This document shows, piece after piece, positions 34,686 through 47,201 of a DNA stretch of 64,000 nucleotides. The stretch lies in the NCBI GenBank assembly GCA_036244855.1, contig BQKZ01002329.1, forward strand, positions 4,428 through 68,427, given 5' to 3'. The DNA comes from Temnopleurus reevesii (lineage: Eukaryota; Echinodermata; Echinoidea; Temnopleuroida; Temnopleuridae). A model generated the notes under the pieces. The model had not been told where the DNA came from. It searched no databases and saw only the letters and a program-made list of their open reading frames with translations. How positions within the stretch are numbered: the first letter of the stretch is position 1; every line of letters starts with the position of its first letter. The translations under genes and the position numbers were made by a program.

Positions 34686-35252
34686 AATTATTTCTTTTGT
34701 CTCGCTTATTATGGAGATGACCCCTGCACGCTACTCAAGACGATGTCCTTCTGAAAATAAACTGTTTATTTTCTTTATAGAATTTGACCTTACAAGTACT
34801 TTTAGTCAGAACTGATAATATCTTCGAATTAGCAGATCTTAATGGATTTCGTCTAGTTTTTTTCTTGTTTTTTAAAGGTGTAATGCAATGAAAAATATAT
34901 ACCAAACTCTACGATCGAATAATAATAATAACAATAATAATATAGATTATTTCTATAGCGCTAAAAACAGAGAGTACCATAGCGCTTTACAATAAAACAG
35001 AACAAGAAAAGTAAAAAACAATTTGATTACTGTGGGAAAGGTATACTATCCATTTGTAATTATTTCACAATGTTGTTTTCTATTTTTATCAGCCTAATAA
35101 TAATTATGTTAGAAGTATTTCTGAAATTACAACATAAAAAGCAATCGGGGTTTTGTTATGACCCTGAAAATTAGTTATTTTCTCTTTTAAAAGCTTATGT
35201 CATTTATCTATTTCATCTATAATTTGGCCAAAATAGGATCGCAATTTCTGCC
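34686..35252 (+). repeat. Direct duplication at an N, left copy (567 bp)
   Basis: It begins AATTATTTCTTTTGTCTCGC and ends GGATCGCAATTTCTGCC, followed by one N at 35253 and then the right copy. It includes a SINE-tail fragment at about 34918-34996 (ATAATAATATAGATTATTTC, CTATAGCGCT, TAGCGCTTTACAAT). Confidence 0.9.
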
Positions 35253-35253
35253 N
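35253..35253. other. Single-base assembly join (N)
   Basis: A lone N exactly between two copies of the same 0.57-kb segment, as at 24653. Confidence 0.9.
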
Positions 35254-35826
35254 AATTATTTCTTTTGTCTCGCTTATTATGGAGATGTCCCCTGCACGCT
35301 ACTCAAGACGATGTCCTTCTTAAAATAAACTGTTTATTTTCTTTATCGAATTTGACCTTTCGAGTACTTTTAGTCAGAACTGATAATATCTTCGAATTAG
35401 CAGATCTTAATGGATTTTGTCTAGATTTTTCCTTCTTTTTTAAAAGTGTAATGCAATGAAGAATACATACCAAACTCTACTATCGAATAATAATGATAAT
35501 AATAATAATAATAATAATATAGATTATATCTATAGCGCTAAAAACAGAGAGTACCATAGCGCTTTACAATTTAACAGAACAAGAAAAATAAAAACAATTT
35601 GATTACTTTTGTAATTATTTCACAATATTTTTTCCTATTTTTCTCAGCCTAATAATTATGTTAAAAGTACATTTCTGAAATTACAAAAAAAGGCAAGCGC
35701 GGTTTTCCATGAGTTTGTTATGGAACATGTTATGACCCTGAAAATGAGTTATTTTCTCTTTTTAAAAGCTTATGTCATTTATCTATTTCACCTATAATTT
35801 GGCCAAAATAGGATCGCAATTTCTGC
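35254..35826 (+). repeat. Direct duplication at an N, right copy (573 bp)
   Basis: The counterpart of 34686-35252; it continues into unique DNA after TTCTGC. It differs by substitutions, a longer ATAATA tract and small indels, including extra bases (CATGAGTTTGTTATGGAA) near 35709. It contains the matching SINE-tail fragment at about 35489-35573. Confidence 0.9.
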
Positions 35827-36057
35827 GATTGCAGGGTAAGTGGCATTTGACTCCAAAATTACTGACTCTCGTCAATTTTACCTACCATGGTGAATGAAAT
35901 CATACCCCCCCCCCCCTCTGTATTACCCGGGATAATGTTCACTCTGATTTTTTTTTAATGTAGTACCCTGTAATTCATCCAAATCAGCATGCATGGAAAT
36001 GATAAATGTACAGACGATGAGTGGAATGCCAAGCTGGATACTGCAATTATCAGAGTA

Positions 36058-36185
36058 AAGGCCCGGACACACCAAACACGGCACGGCATAACGGCACGGT
36101 TTATACGCAGTATCTTGGTTGTTATTGGTCAGTGCGCTAAAAACCGTGCCGTGATACCGTGCCGTGTACGGTGTACCCGGGCCTT
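36058..36185. mobile_element. Palindromic MITE, family D, copy 1
   Basis: The left end is TA-AAGGCCCGGACACACC; the right arm ends GTACCCGGGCCTT. Subterminal arms pair through CACGGCACGG and CCGTGCCGTG. The right TA flank has decayed to AA. The tips resemble family A (AAGCCCCGGTCACA), suggesting a common transposase (inference). It is non-coding. Confidence 0.75.
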
Positions 36186-36525
36186 AAGACGGGGGAGAGA
36201 AAGTCCATCTCCTACTGCGTAAAGAACGTATAGTGAGTGGATCAAGAGAGCCGACAGACAAGGTAAAGTCGATTAGTGTAATTGACGCTCTCTCGATAAA
36301 ACGTTCTCTTTACATTCTATTCAAATCACGGCAGACGAAAATCAATGGCATGGAGAGGTTAGTTCTAGAAGCAGCGTTCCCACCTTGGCGAGTTGTGCGC
36401 GAGCTCGGCGTGTTGCAGATGTCGAAATGTTGGGCTTTCGCTTTGCAACGCGGCGTTCAATCTTTGGAAGGCCGAAGCGGTCATTAACGCACTTTGCGAA
36501 GATTTGTTAATTTTAACAAATTTTT

Positions 36526-36667
36526 ATTCCGATAGCAAAGTTTAACTTAACCCTGGTCTAAGTCATTGTAATTTAGACTCTTGGTTTAACTTTTCAATAG
36601 CCCGGGTCTAAATAACAATAGCTTAGTCCCGGGTTAAGTTAAACCTCGCTATCGGAATACGGGCCCA
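36526..36667. mobile_element. Palindromic MITE, family E
   Basis: ATTCCGATAGCAAAGTTTAA (left) faces TTAAACCTCGCTATCGGAAT (right). The right side extends to ACGGGCCC, so the intact tip was probably GGGCCCGTATTCCGATAGC, with the left tip lost. Inner arms pair through CTTAACCC and GGGTTAAG. It is non-coding. Confidence 0.7.
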
Positions 36668-37924
36668 TGTTTTTAAAGCCCCTAGGAACCCATCTGACAC
36701 ATCTAAAAAAATAAAGAAAAGGAAGATATGAATATATCAAATGAAAATAAATTTCCAGAGCAAATTAACTCCCATTTTGGCTGTCGATAGATCTTGCGTC
36801 TTAAATAGCGTTCGCGTTGTAGAGCGAAAGCGTAATAGTAACACTCACAGTAACTGGAAATAACTCCCGTTGGCATCGCGGGGCTCGCCTTGGGCTCACA
36901 GATTGTTCTAAATTTTGTTTGCACTCTCATATTGGGATGATTCATTTTAAAGTTGTAATTTACTCGTAATAATCGTACTAATTTCTCTTTGCTCATACAA
37001 ACCTCTTGGTATGTTCTTTGTTTCTATTGTCAGGCTCGCATCGCGCATGCGGCGGGAATAGTAAACTCAATATTGCCTTGCTAGTCACTCATGCGCAGCG
37101 GATAAGAAAAAATGACAAACTCTTTTTGAGTTTCGACGAGTTATACTGAACTCGAGCTCTCGCAGCTCTTGTGTAAACTCCCCGCTCTAATATCCCACCG
37201 TGGGAACACCACTTTACGCCACTTTCTTGGTTACACCGCCGCGCCGCTGAAACACTTCTCGATTCTCTGGCTAGTTCTGTTGGCCAAGCTTCCGCGGTGC
37301 GTGCAGGGAATGCGAGGTGATTGCGAGGATTTACTTGCCTTTATGGAGGAAATACTTTCATTTACAAATGCATCAGGGTGTCTTGGATAGTACACTTGCC
37401 ATCCAATTAACTTCTTTAAATCTCCCAGCAAATATCACACGGGTCATGGCGAAGTAAAGCACTTGAAATGCCTGCCCGTGTAAAGGTTACAGCCCTATGA
37501 GACAAAAGGGGTACGTGTGGCAATAATATTGAAAACCTCCCACTATTCCGGATGATTCGTGACCCCAAAAAAAGAGCAATGGAACGTGTGAAAAGTGTAA
37601 AAGAGGTTTTCATTGAAATCTTTCACGTGACCGCCTGATCATTGGCTCAAACTATCGATATTGCGATGACTAAAGATTTAAGAATGATAGGAATAGAAGA
37701 AATGGATATGTTCTATCTTTGGCGATTCCACTGACTGTGTGGGTATGTGTAAGTTTTCCATTAAGCCTTCCATTAGAAAATACGCGGTCACACCGAGAAT
37801 TACCCATTTATGACTGTTTATGGCTGGTAGAAAGAAGCGCTTATTTACGCCCGTTCGGAAGAGCCCAGGAAGATAATACTGATTTAATAACGCTTATTAT
37901 TCGCAACTTTTACTCGATCTTCTG
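36668..37924. other. GC-richer, CpG-containing stretch with no assignable gene
   Basis: Parts of this stretch (about 37020-37330) are markedly richer in CG than the surrounding DNA, and overlapping ORFs occur on both strands (for example 37169-37390 plus). A similar patch lies before family E at 36350-36485. Inverted blocks (CTTTCGCTTTGCAACGC and GCGTTGTAGAGCGAAAGC) link the two sides, which hints at a larger decayed transposon. No domain was recognised. Confidence 0.35.
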
Positions 37925-38005
37925 GATTTCTCAGAAGATCAGCCTTTGGCTGAAGAGGATGTTCCTTCAAATTATGTTGAATGATTTAACAATAATTAAA
38001 AGGGT
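37925..38005 (+). mobile_element. LINE-like 3'-end fragment
   Basis: TCAGAAGATCAGCCTTTGGC, then TGAAGAGGATGTTCC, parallels the sequence at 38250-38330 (TCAGAAGAACAGCCTTATGG, then CTGTGGAAGGTGTTCC). A small hairpin AGCCTTTGGCT lies before the tail. I read both as 3' ends of a non-LTR retrotransposon family. Confidence 0.4.
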
Positions 38006-38249
38006 CTTCATCTGCTTGTATCAGCATATTAAAAAAAATGATATAGTATAGCAGCTCCATGAAAATATTGGGAAGAATGAATATATGTAGCTTGATTTCA
38101 AATCTTATGATTATTGATGTAATCACAAATCAATTGGTACTCTAAATATTTTGCTTTAGCAGAACACGTGCAGAGTTTGGCTCGTAGAAAAAAAATATTC
38201 TTGAAATGTAATCATAATCTGTGTTGGAATAGCTTAGCGAATTATTCAC

Positions 38250-38330
38250 TTTTGGACCCCTCAGAAGAACAGCCTTATGGCTGTGGAAGGTGTTCCACCC
38301 CATGTGTGGCAAATAAATAGATAAAATAAC
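38250..38330 (+). mobile_element. LINE-like 3'-end fragment with (ATAAA)-rich tail
   Basis: It shares the motif described at 37925 and ends GCAAATAAATAGATAAAATA, an A-rich simple tail typical of non-LTR elements. It is 5'-truncated and carries no reverse-transcriptase ORF. Confidence 0.45.
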
Positions 38331-38870
38331 AAAAATAAACAATTGATGTATCAATATGCTTTTTTTGGTGATATCTAGATAACTGTATCAATATTTGCAT
38401 TAGAGTTCATAGCGATCCACCATCCTCAACTACTTGTGTTCAGCAATAGTTCAATATGCATCAATTTGCACTCCTCTGTAATACTGGATGAAGCAGATGT
38501 TTCTCTGAATTCCTTAAACAAATAAATCTATATATATATACAAATTTCAGCACAATATTAAGTAGAAAAAAGTACATAAATTGTGTTTCATTTTCCCCCA
38601 CGTCATACGACAGACATTATCTACCATCTCATAAATAGCTATTGATTTGTATATTTGCATCGACATGCACTTCTTTTCTCCAGCCACTCAATTCATACAT
38701 GGATACCCAATATATACATCTTCATTCTATTGCTTTCTCCTTTAACTCCCACTCGCCCATTTTGCAAATCCATTCATATATACATCTTGGAATCAACAAC
38801 GACAAATAGACTGTGGTTTCTAATAAGCCATGTACGAACAGGGATTACTCCAATTGGCTGTCCATCGTTT

Positions 38871-38992
38871 AAGCCCCGGTCACATAGGGCCCCCGGAAGC
38901 AACACGATTCAACACGACTCTTTGTTCTGAGGCAGTTAAATGTGAATTAACAAAGAGTCGAGTTGCTTCCGGGCCTCTATGTGACCGGGGCC
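38871..38992. mobile_element. Palindromic MITE, family A, copy 4 (shortened arm)
   Basis: The left arm AAGCCCCGGTCACATAGGGC is intact; the right arm lacks about 10 internal bases and ends TATGTGACCGGGGCC. The loop has the copy 3 orientation. The right tip has decayed. Confidence 0.85.
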
Positions 38993-41900
38993 AAACTTCT
39001 TTGGCTCAATACATTTACGAGATGGAAACGTCAGTTCTTAAGAAAAAAAAATAAGAAGTAGACAACTACCCATTTAAGAGTCTCTTCTTCCGTCAACATT
39101 CTGATCTCATCATTTCTAGAATAACTATTATTTCCTCAATGGTGTTTTTGAGTCAAATTTGTTTGTAAGAAGATATTAGGTGTATAATTTCTACAACTTG
39201 CTTGGCGAAATTATGTAGTCATTTTGAATTTCTCAAAATGGAATAGAGTATTCTTTTTTTAAAAAAAGTGTATGGAGCTTACTTAATCAACAAATTTTAG
39301 TTCATCCCCTATCAAGAATTAGACAGTGTCGCCTACAAGATATCCTTAACTGATCGCATGGGTAATATGATATATGTTATGCTCCCCGAAGTTTCAGATC
39401 CTTCAATATCCATATAAAAGTGAATTCTCAACAAGTTACGTTTAAGACTGTCAAATCCATTGTATTGATATTTAGAAGCTGATCTCTAAAATATGATGAG
39501 ATTATTTTAAATCCATTACCACATTTTCCTAGGCTAAAACACAACACATCATGTGAGACAAAAATACAAATATCGGGGCTTTTTCAGCACCTTTTGAAAA
39601 CAGTTTGCATTCATTCATTACTCTCTTATCATGGACTTTTCTGGAAAATAATTTGGCAGATGTTGTTTATTTGGGTCTTGTTCAGTTCTACGAATGTATC
39701 ATTTTTTAGTTGTTGTAAATACAGCAGTTTATGTTGCATTCTTTGACCAAATCTTGTGTTGAGCACATGGGATCATGGCTCGCTCTCCATCAGATCTCCG
39801 CCACAGGCACGTGTCAATCATTCAAAAGATATGTTTCTCCCTAAATACTACTCCAAAATCTCGAAGCTAAAACAGCCTCCAATACATTTCTGCAGCGCCA
39901 TTGAATGATTGCGACGTTGCTCGGATCAGCGAATATTTTCATGACATTTCACTGTGAGCAGAAGGAACAAAGGACTTAAACAAAGTAAAGAAATTCATTC
40001 AAAAATTCACAATAGATTCATGACCGCAAAAGAAAGTCCCATGTGCGACATTTATTTAACATTTCTCCACAGAATAAAAAGGGTGGAAATTTCTTTCCTG
40101 TCCATCTAGATATTGATAATACTTGAGTGGATGTTGTTTACTTTGTCCAAGGCCTTTGTCCCTTTTGCTCACAGTGCTTTAGTAACCAGCCAAATCTCAT
40201 GGTTGTTGCTGGGTCTTCCCAAGTCAGGGTGTGTCCGTGAGATCTCTCGGACATAAAAAGTGGACAGCATGCAAGAGAGCGTACTATCTACAACCGTTAG
40301 AAGAAAAATACAGAGTAATTCACCCATCTGTCAAAAGTACCATCAAAAGGTGCAAAAATACGTCTTGTTGAATTATCTATATCAAAACACGCAATCTTCC
40401 CTTCTCTTTCTCTCTGTTTTAATTTATTTTTAAGTCATGCATTAAATTTGGCAAACTAAATCATAGCTTCATGTAAAAAGTAGAGCCTACGGTAGTCATA
40501 TTAGTTTTGTTCAGAAATTAAAACATTGAAGAAGTAGAGTAGGATAATTTAAACAAACAATGCGAAGCTTATTTTAGGATATTTAAGATTTTGAGCTGTT
40601 CAGGAAATTGAAAACCAACAGCGTTGTAATGGGGCGTTGGTCTGTGTTGAAAATGCCAGTAGAAAATAGAAAGGTGTAAGAATTAAAGATACAGTCAGCT
40701 TTCTCTTTAATATCAGTATGGAAATCATACAGGGTACTACACTTTTAGCTGTTACTCCCTATTAAGGTTATTATATCTAGTCTTCACCAAGTCTCTGGTA
40801 GTTTACACTTTCTTGCTTTGAATGATACAGCTAGAAAAACACAGGCCGTACGCCGCAAGAATCGAGGCTTGTTCCGTGAAGTGAGGTATCTTTTTACACT
40901 TGACATTCGCGTCAAATTGAATTGGCGTACTGCCGGCTAATCAAGCCATGTTGTTATAGCATGTGATAACTTCAGACTTGGGTGAATTACTGCACTTTTA
41001 CTCCCGGCGATGTCACGACGACGGGTATCATGGACGTCGGTTCACCGTGGTGGTTAAAGCAGTGGTCAAGAGATTGCTATGTAGAATACTGCAATGGTCT
41101 GATGAAGTTGAATCAACATTCGGAGCGACCACAAAATCGTGAAGTTTCTTGAATTTGGATGTAATTGCGGAACGCGTCGCTTTCCCATAAATAGGCTTGA
41201 AAATGTGGTCACGACGAGCCTGGTTTGATGGCTATTTTCATGTTTTATGATTTAATGTTATAGGAGTATACCTTCCAAGTTTTCATGAAGTGGCGGTAGA
41301 AAGCGGGCCATGTTACATGAATACAAACAATTCCGACATAGCAACAATCAAAAGGGACCACGATGTAGACTATTTTCGAAAAATTAAATCGAACACAATT
41401 CAATGGTCCTTTGTAATGCTATTCAAATCGGCACCGGCTTGCGACTGTTGTGTCCGCACAGTTGAATATATGGCGTATATGGTTCTATTGTCTGTGGCCC
41501 AACTAAATTTTTCCAAATAGTTTATATCGTGCAGTTAGGGTAATCATCCCAAAGGATTGCATATAAAGACAGGTGTATGTGATAATAGTTTCATGAAACA
41601 GAACCCTTTTCCGACCGTCATTTTGTGAAAACACGGACGATATATTCAGTTTCATGTACAAGTAGGTCAACATGTTTCTTTTAGACAATACATGCTTTCG
41701 CATGTCTAAAAAGCTTTTTCATTATCCCCACATACTGCAATAATGTGACACATATGTAAATCCCTCGGTGTGCTTTGAGCGCAGAGGTCAGATTTTCCGC
41801 TCTTCTCCTACGATTATTTTTACGCTTTTGGTGATATTGGAACATCGCAGATTAAATGATAATACCAAAAAGGTCACAAAATTCCTGGCTGGTAAAACCA

Positions 41901-43269
41901 ATTTCTTTTATGATTACAGATAAGTATGAATTTGGGGGGAAGAAGACACTTTTCTCAAATTACTGCGGACAATCACCCCAATCTTCCTCAAAGAGACAAT
42001 ATTCAGCAAAGTCAAAGAACGCGCTCTCGCATTTCATCTTCCATAATTCTAAACTAGTACCTTAAATTTATTTGTTTAACTTTTACTCCTCGTTGCAAAT
42101 TAAGTGTTTACATCGTCTTCACCTAATGATCACCCTTTTTTCTTTATGTAGCGAAATAATATAAAACCTTTTAAGTACTTAATGTAATGAAAGGCAATCG
42201 ATAAATACACTTCATTTCTGTCTAAAGTCGTTCCTGTCAAAATATTCAAAAGTACGAAATCTCACATTTGATGACAGATGATATTACGGAGCGCGTCGAG
42301 ACGGGTTCCATTAGGTTTTCATAATATTGATACGACTAAGGTTTGCTTGGCTGACATTTGTTAATGGATTTTTTTTTAGTTTACTGAAAGCATCGCGAGA
42401 AGGAAGCGCTCGAGACGAAACATGAAACTTTTATTCCTATTCATTATACTTGAACTTTCATATAAGTTGTAATTGATGAAGAAAAGATGAATTATTTCCA
42501 TCAATATAAAGGACAATAATGTATCATAAATGTTGGTGCGCATTCATTTATTAAGTCTGGTCGTAGTTCTATCATTCGTCTAGTACATGTGATAAATGAT
42601 AAAAGTGATATTTGCCAGAAAGTTATTATTATTAAAGATGAAACAAATATATATATTAATTGCAATCGCTTCATCTCATTTTGATGAAAGCCGGTGTCCT
42701 TTGTACTCTATATGCAAAAACAACAAACATGTCGATAATTTCGCCTCTTATGATAATAAAAATGTCAACCTCATGGACACGAGTAATTACACGGACTGGT
42801 ATAATCGAACTACAAGTCTAACATGAGCTGAGTGGGCTGAACAATATAATATTTATTACTAAGTAATCAACTAATTATGATGAAATCGCATGTTGTCATT
42901 TTCCCCTCAGTTGTTTGCTGTTGACCACCCGATTTAATACATCCATGTCTCTTAAATTATTCCGCTAAAATGAGTCTTTATGAATTGCTCGTAAGCTCAG
43001 AGGTATTTATTTAATGATCTCATAACCATGACATTTCGATGAAACATTCACCACCTGTCAAATGAACCTCCAATAGTTTTCAAGGAAACAATATCTGAAA
43101 TATAATCGATTGAAAGAACGTACATAACGGCTTCGGCTTCTACACATCATTTAAATTAAGTCGTGATTGAAGAAATGAAAGAATAATATTTAAACAGAGA
43201 CATTGTTGAAAAGTGAACTGGGTGAAAAATTATTAAAAATAGATTATATTTGTTTTTAATAACCAGCCA
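38993..43269. other. Intergenic or intronic sequence, no gene seen
   Basis: The stretch has no identifiable exon. ORFs of 60 to 76 codons (for example 41290-41520 plus, 42596-42826 plus) have no splice support. The 40840-41180 region is somewhat richer in CpG. Confidence 0.5.
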
Positions 43270-43460
43270 ATTGATAAGAATGATTAATGTTTAGTTATGA
43301 TGTTGATTTGTCAATGTTGATTTGTCAATGTTATGTTCATTATATTTTTGTTATACAGAGTTTTATTCAACTTTTTTTTTGTAAATGTTCATTATACTTT
43401 GTATTATTTCTGATGAAGTGAAAATAAATGAATTGAATTGAATTGAATTGAATTGATTTG
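43270..43460 (+). mobile_element. LINE-like 3' end with (AATTG)n tail
   Basis: An AT-rich segment with repeated GTTGATTTGTCAAT motifs, then GTGAAAATAAATGAATTG and at least four AATTG units. Short tandem tails after AATAAA are characteristic of several non-LTR families. No coding part remains. Confidence 0.45.
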
Positions 43461-44745
43461 ATTGAAATAAGTGGAATAATTCAAATTTCTTTGAACATGT
43501 TAAAAACGGGTATTAATCTAAACATTATTTTCCAGAATAATCGCCTACTCTAATGTATTCACTGACGAAAATATATCCTATTGTGGTTTCCAAATATATG
43601 TCATGCAAGATTGAAGTCTCGCTGCGGTCCCATGTCCCATGGTACATCCTGAACTCTAAAAGTCATGGTGTATAGAAAATATTTATATTTCTCAGAATAC
43701 CTCAGGCAAAGAAAATGCTCGACCGAGTTGCCCCTAAATGCGTGAGAGGAAAAGTTCAGCTATATAGATCTATTTTCAAAGCACACATTGTCTTCCGTTT
43801 TCAATCTGACAAATCAAATATTTCTGATACGCCAATTGGCTTTGCAGAACGTGTCCATTTACATGTCATACCCTGACTTCATACTATATGCATTCCGTCG
43901 ATCGATTGTTTAATCTACACGCCTTACAGCTAAACATCCATTTTCTTTTCGGCCTCTAATTGGATCGCAGTATATATGTCAAAGCTCTAATCTAAGTAAT
44001 TGTGTTCCCGAGGCGCTTGAAGGTTAAGAAGACGAAAAAGAAAAAAGCTTTTAAGAGATATACTTGACAGGCTGCCCCAGATCATTATCAAATAGCGCTC
44101 TATACTGTTACATCATAAAAGTACGACTGAGACCAAGAACAGATTTGTTTTACAATGGAATATATAACGCAGTCAATTATGTCTGCCATAATTCACAAAG
44201 ACATGGCTATATGGAACGGAACGAATCAAAGTAAATCGTATAAACATGAATGTAATTTTCAAATGTAGGCTAATTGGCGTTTATCACAGTTTTATGAGAT
44301 GCGAGAGAGTAAAACTTCATGTGGAATACCTATTAAAGCAACGCCGAAATTTGATTGAATTATTGGATAAATGTTGCGCCAATAGAGCCTTGACTTATAG
44401 CTTCAGTAACAGGGTATTAACTCAATAAAGTGATGATGTAAAGAGTAGTGATCGCGGCAAAGTGCTTTGACGAGCAAACAACAAGTAAAATGAAGCACAA
44501 TGATAGTTTGCGAAAAATAAGGACTTTAAATACTTAGCCATTTCATTTAGAATGATTAAACATGTTAAATACAACACAAAATATAATATATTCGAAACGA
44601 AACCTTTATTTGTAATTAAGAGGAATCGTGGCGAATTGTTTAACGTAGATTTTGTCGTACTTATCTCATGGTATGCTTGGATATCATTTTTACACGAATG
44701 GTGCAATTAACCTTTCTTTAACAATATTATACAGACATGAATATT

Positions 44746-45034
44746 GAGCGTCGTGGTGTAGTGGTTCGGACTCTCGCCTCTTAAAGAGGGTCGGTGGTTC
44801 GAATCTCTCACAGGGCGTTAATTTCCTTCAGCAAGAAATTTACCCATACTGTGCTGCACTCAACCCAGGTGAGGTGAATGGGTACCTGGCAGGAATATTT
44901 ATTCCTTGAAACGCCAAGTGCGCTAATTAAGTGGCTGCCGGGCTAAAGCCAGGGTAATAATGCTGCAATTGTAGAGCGCTTAGAGAATTCTTAGAGTTGA
45001 TAAGCGCTATATAAAAGCCATTCATTATTATTTA
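44746..45034 (+). mobile_element. tRNA-headed SINE, the most complete copy
   Basis: The head has an A box TGGTGTAGTGG (44754-44764) and a B box GGTTCGAATCT (44796-44806), so RNA polymerase III transcription is expected for a fresh copy. The body has TCAGCAAGAAATTTACCC and TGTGCTGCACTCAACCCAGG. The tail has TAAGCGCTATATAAAAGCC, then ATTATTATTT. At about 290 bp it is the reference for the other copies at 2215, 5306, 23365, 26304 and 47475. It is a SINE, not a tRNA gene: the acceptor stem is not closed. Confidence 0.85.
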
Positions 45035-45292
45035 ATGGTTATGTTTAAGAACAACATAAAATTCAAAAGAAAAAAATCAAATTGATTTAAATAAAGAAAG
45101 AAAGTATATTCAGATATATTGATTTGACATTTTTTTTTCTGAATGTGTCACACGGTGAAATATTAAAATCACATTGTTCATATCTACCACTTACCTCCAA
45201 AATATCCTCACACATTTGCTACTGCACTCTTTAAAATCAATAAATCTTAATTACAAAATACTTTCTTACTTCAAGATTAGAAACTAACTCAC

Positions 45293-45508
45293 CTTTCTGT
45301 CCTATGAAAAAAATTAAAATGCTACTCCCAAACTCGGGAACGCCGACCTTTACAACTGCAACCTTCGTTATGTTTTCTGCTTCTTTTCCTCGCTCTTCGT
45401 TCGTCTATACAATCGTTTTATCAATCGAATAAGATAAAGGACGCTGGAACACTTGTCTTCTGAAGTTAACCTTCTCTCGCGTTGTGTCGTATTTTTCAGC
45501 TCTGAACT
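45293..45508 (-). other. Candidate non-coding first exon ending in a strong splice donor
   Basis: From about 30 bases downstream of the TATA box to the donor AAAG-GTGAGT (GT at 45291-45292), this stretch contains no ATG on the minus strand, which is unusual in AT-rich DNA and fits a 5' UTR exon. It is richer in GC than its surroundings. The transcription start is estimated only from TATA spacing. The next minus-strand exon I can support with a 5'-UTR acceptor is the peptide-precursor exon at 28291; the link across 17 kb is inference. Confidence 0.45.
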
Positions 45509-45534
45509 GTCTTCCAACCGCCTCTCTCGTCTTG

Positions 45535-45660
45535 TTTTATACCAGCGCAGTCACTTGCCGCCGCCAACCACGTATCACGTGACCGTCCAAATGCTCACTA
45601 GACACGGTGTAATACCTTCTCCAGTCTCACGTCATGGGGTTCTGTGTGACGTGCTGTGAG
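45535..45660 (-). promoter_or_regulatory. Core promoter: TATA box, E-box and CRE-like sites
   Basis: On the minus strand, TATAAAA at 45535-45541 is preceded by a palindromic E-box CACGTG at 45576-45581 in the context GGTCACGTGATACGTGG. Further upstream are a CRE-like TGACGTGA at 45627-45634 and a second ACGTC/GACGT core near 45647-45652. A TATA box with bHLH- and bZIP-type sites within 120 bases is a coherent RNA polymerase II promoter. CRE-like sites are common in neuropeptide promoters, which is suggestive only. Confidence 0.5.
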
Positions 45661-47201
45661 CATTTCCTGTCTTAATCTCTTATTTTCCCCCACCATCTTT
45701 CTGTCACTTCGACGGAATGTGATGGGAGTGGAAGGGGGTTGCATTTCAAAATTCAGGACCATTGCCGGATTTTTTTTTCTCTTGCTGGCTGGCGGATAGC
45801 TCGTTTGATCTTACGATTCGTTGATCGAAAGCGCATTGTTTCATCGGGGCAACGCAATTAATGTTGATAATATTGACATTAAATGAGCGGGGAGCTTTAA
45901 ACAGTTGGGGTGGAATCGAACTGCACATATTGGATTATCTCATTACGATCTGTCATATGCCTCTCCATGGTTTCATCCCATCTGTTGTAAATTAATGTGA
46001 TAAGCTAGCACCTTAATTATGACAGATTAGACAAAATCATGGTTCGTCACCATATACAGAAATGGCAGACTGGCTATTAATGTAAAATATACGACTATAT
46101 GGATAACAAAATGTATTGAAAGTCAAGTATAACTCTGAAACATTACGTCACCCATGAAGCTTCTGTAACTGGTGATTTAGGCAAGCTACTGTATGTTATT
46201 ATCCAAGCCTATTGATATGATTAATACATTAAAATTCGCTACGATTCTAAATTTTCATTCAGAATATTTACGGGGCTAATTTACGTTTATACTGTTGATT
46301 CAGGCTCATGTAAAACAAATAAATCAATAAGGTTTCATTTCTGATTCATACATTAAAGAAAATGGGATTCAATTAAATTTAAAATGTAAAAAGACCGCAT
46401 GTTAGCGATTTTCGTATGCTTTTCTTATGGTTAAAACTTCAAACTACTAACTTTATAAACATCAATAGTATAACATTCGTACTTTGCAGTTGTATGCTTT
46501 ACCACTTCTGAAGCGTAAGATTTAGATTGGTTTTAATCTATATCTGTTCAACCTAAAAGAAATAAACATTAAAAACTGTTTGGCAAAACTTTCATGAATA
46601 TAAATATATACAAATCAAAACAAATGCTAAATCATCGTGAAACAAGTGTATGCAACCCCCTTTTAATATCTCTAAATTTAAGAATATATGAAAGTATGAC
46701 AGAATAAACATTTACGATAAAAAAGATAAACATACATCCGTACTCGGAAGGCGCATGAATTCGGGCAATATAGTCAAGATAGTGAAACGATCACGTTCTA
46801 CTCGAAGGAGCTCCCCCACAGAAGCTTACCCGCGTATCGTGCGTTGCTGCAGAAGGAAAAAACGTCCTGCTGGACGCTTATAGATTATCAATGCTAAATC
46901 AATTGTATCTTACAGCATCAATAAACTGGTAAAATTCAAGTGATTCCTGTTTTAGTCAACAGTTTAGAATAATGAATGTGCATCGCCAGAATCAGCTAAA
47001 TTCATTTCGATTCTGGATTATGTAAGCCATATCCTTTAATATCCGTGCATTTGTGGAAAGCATTTATCAACATTGTAAGCTGTAGCGTGTTAAATGTGAT
47101 GGTGAAGAGGGTTCATGTCATTCAACCATACACATTAAGAAATTAGGGTGCATTTTAGCACCCTCATGAATACAGCCGCAGGTACAATATCATCACCACT
47201 T
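45661..47201. other. Intergenic sequence, no gene seen
   Basis: AT-rich sequence upstream of the candidate promoter. No exon or repeat family was recognised before the nested elements at 47202. Confidence 0.5.

Noticed and set aside
44746..44820. Possible tRNA gene
   Set aside because: The A and B boxes are present, but the acceptor stem does not close and the sequence continues into a SINE body and tail. The same applies to the other tRNA-like heads.
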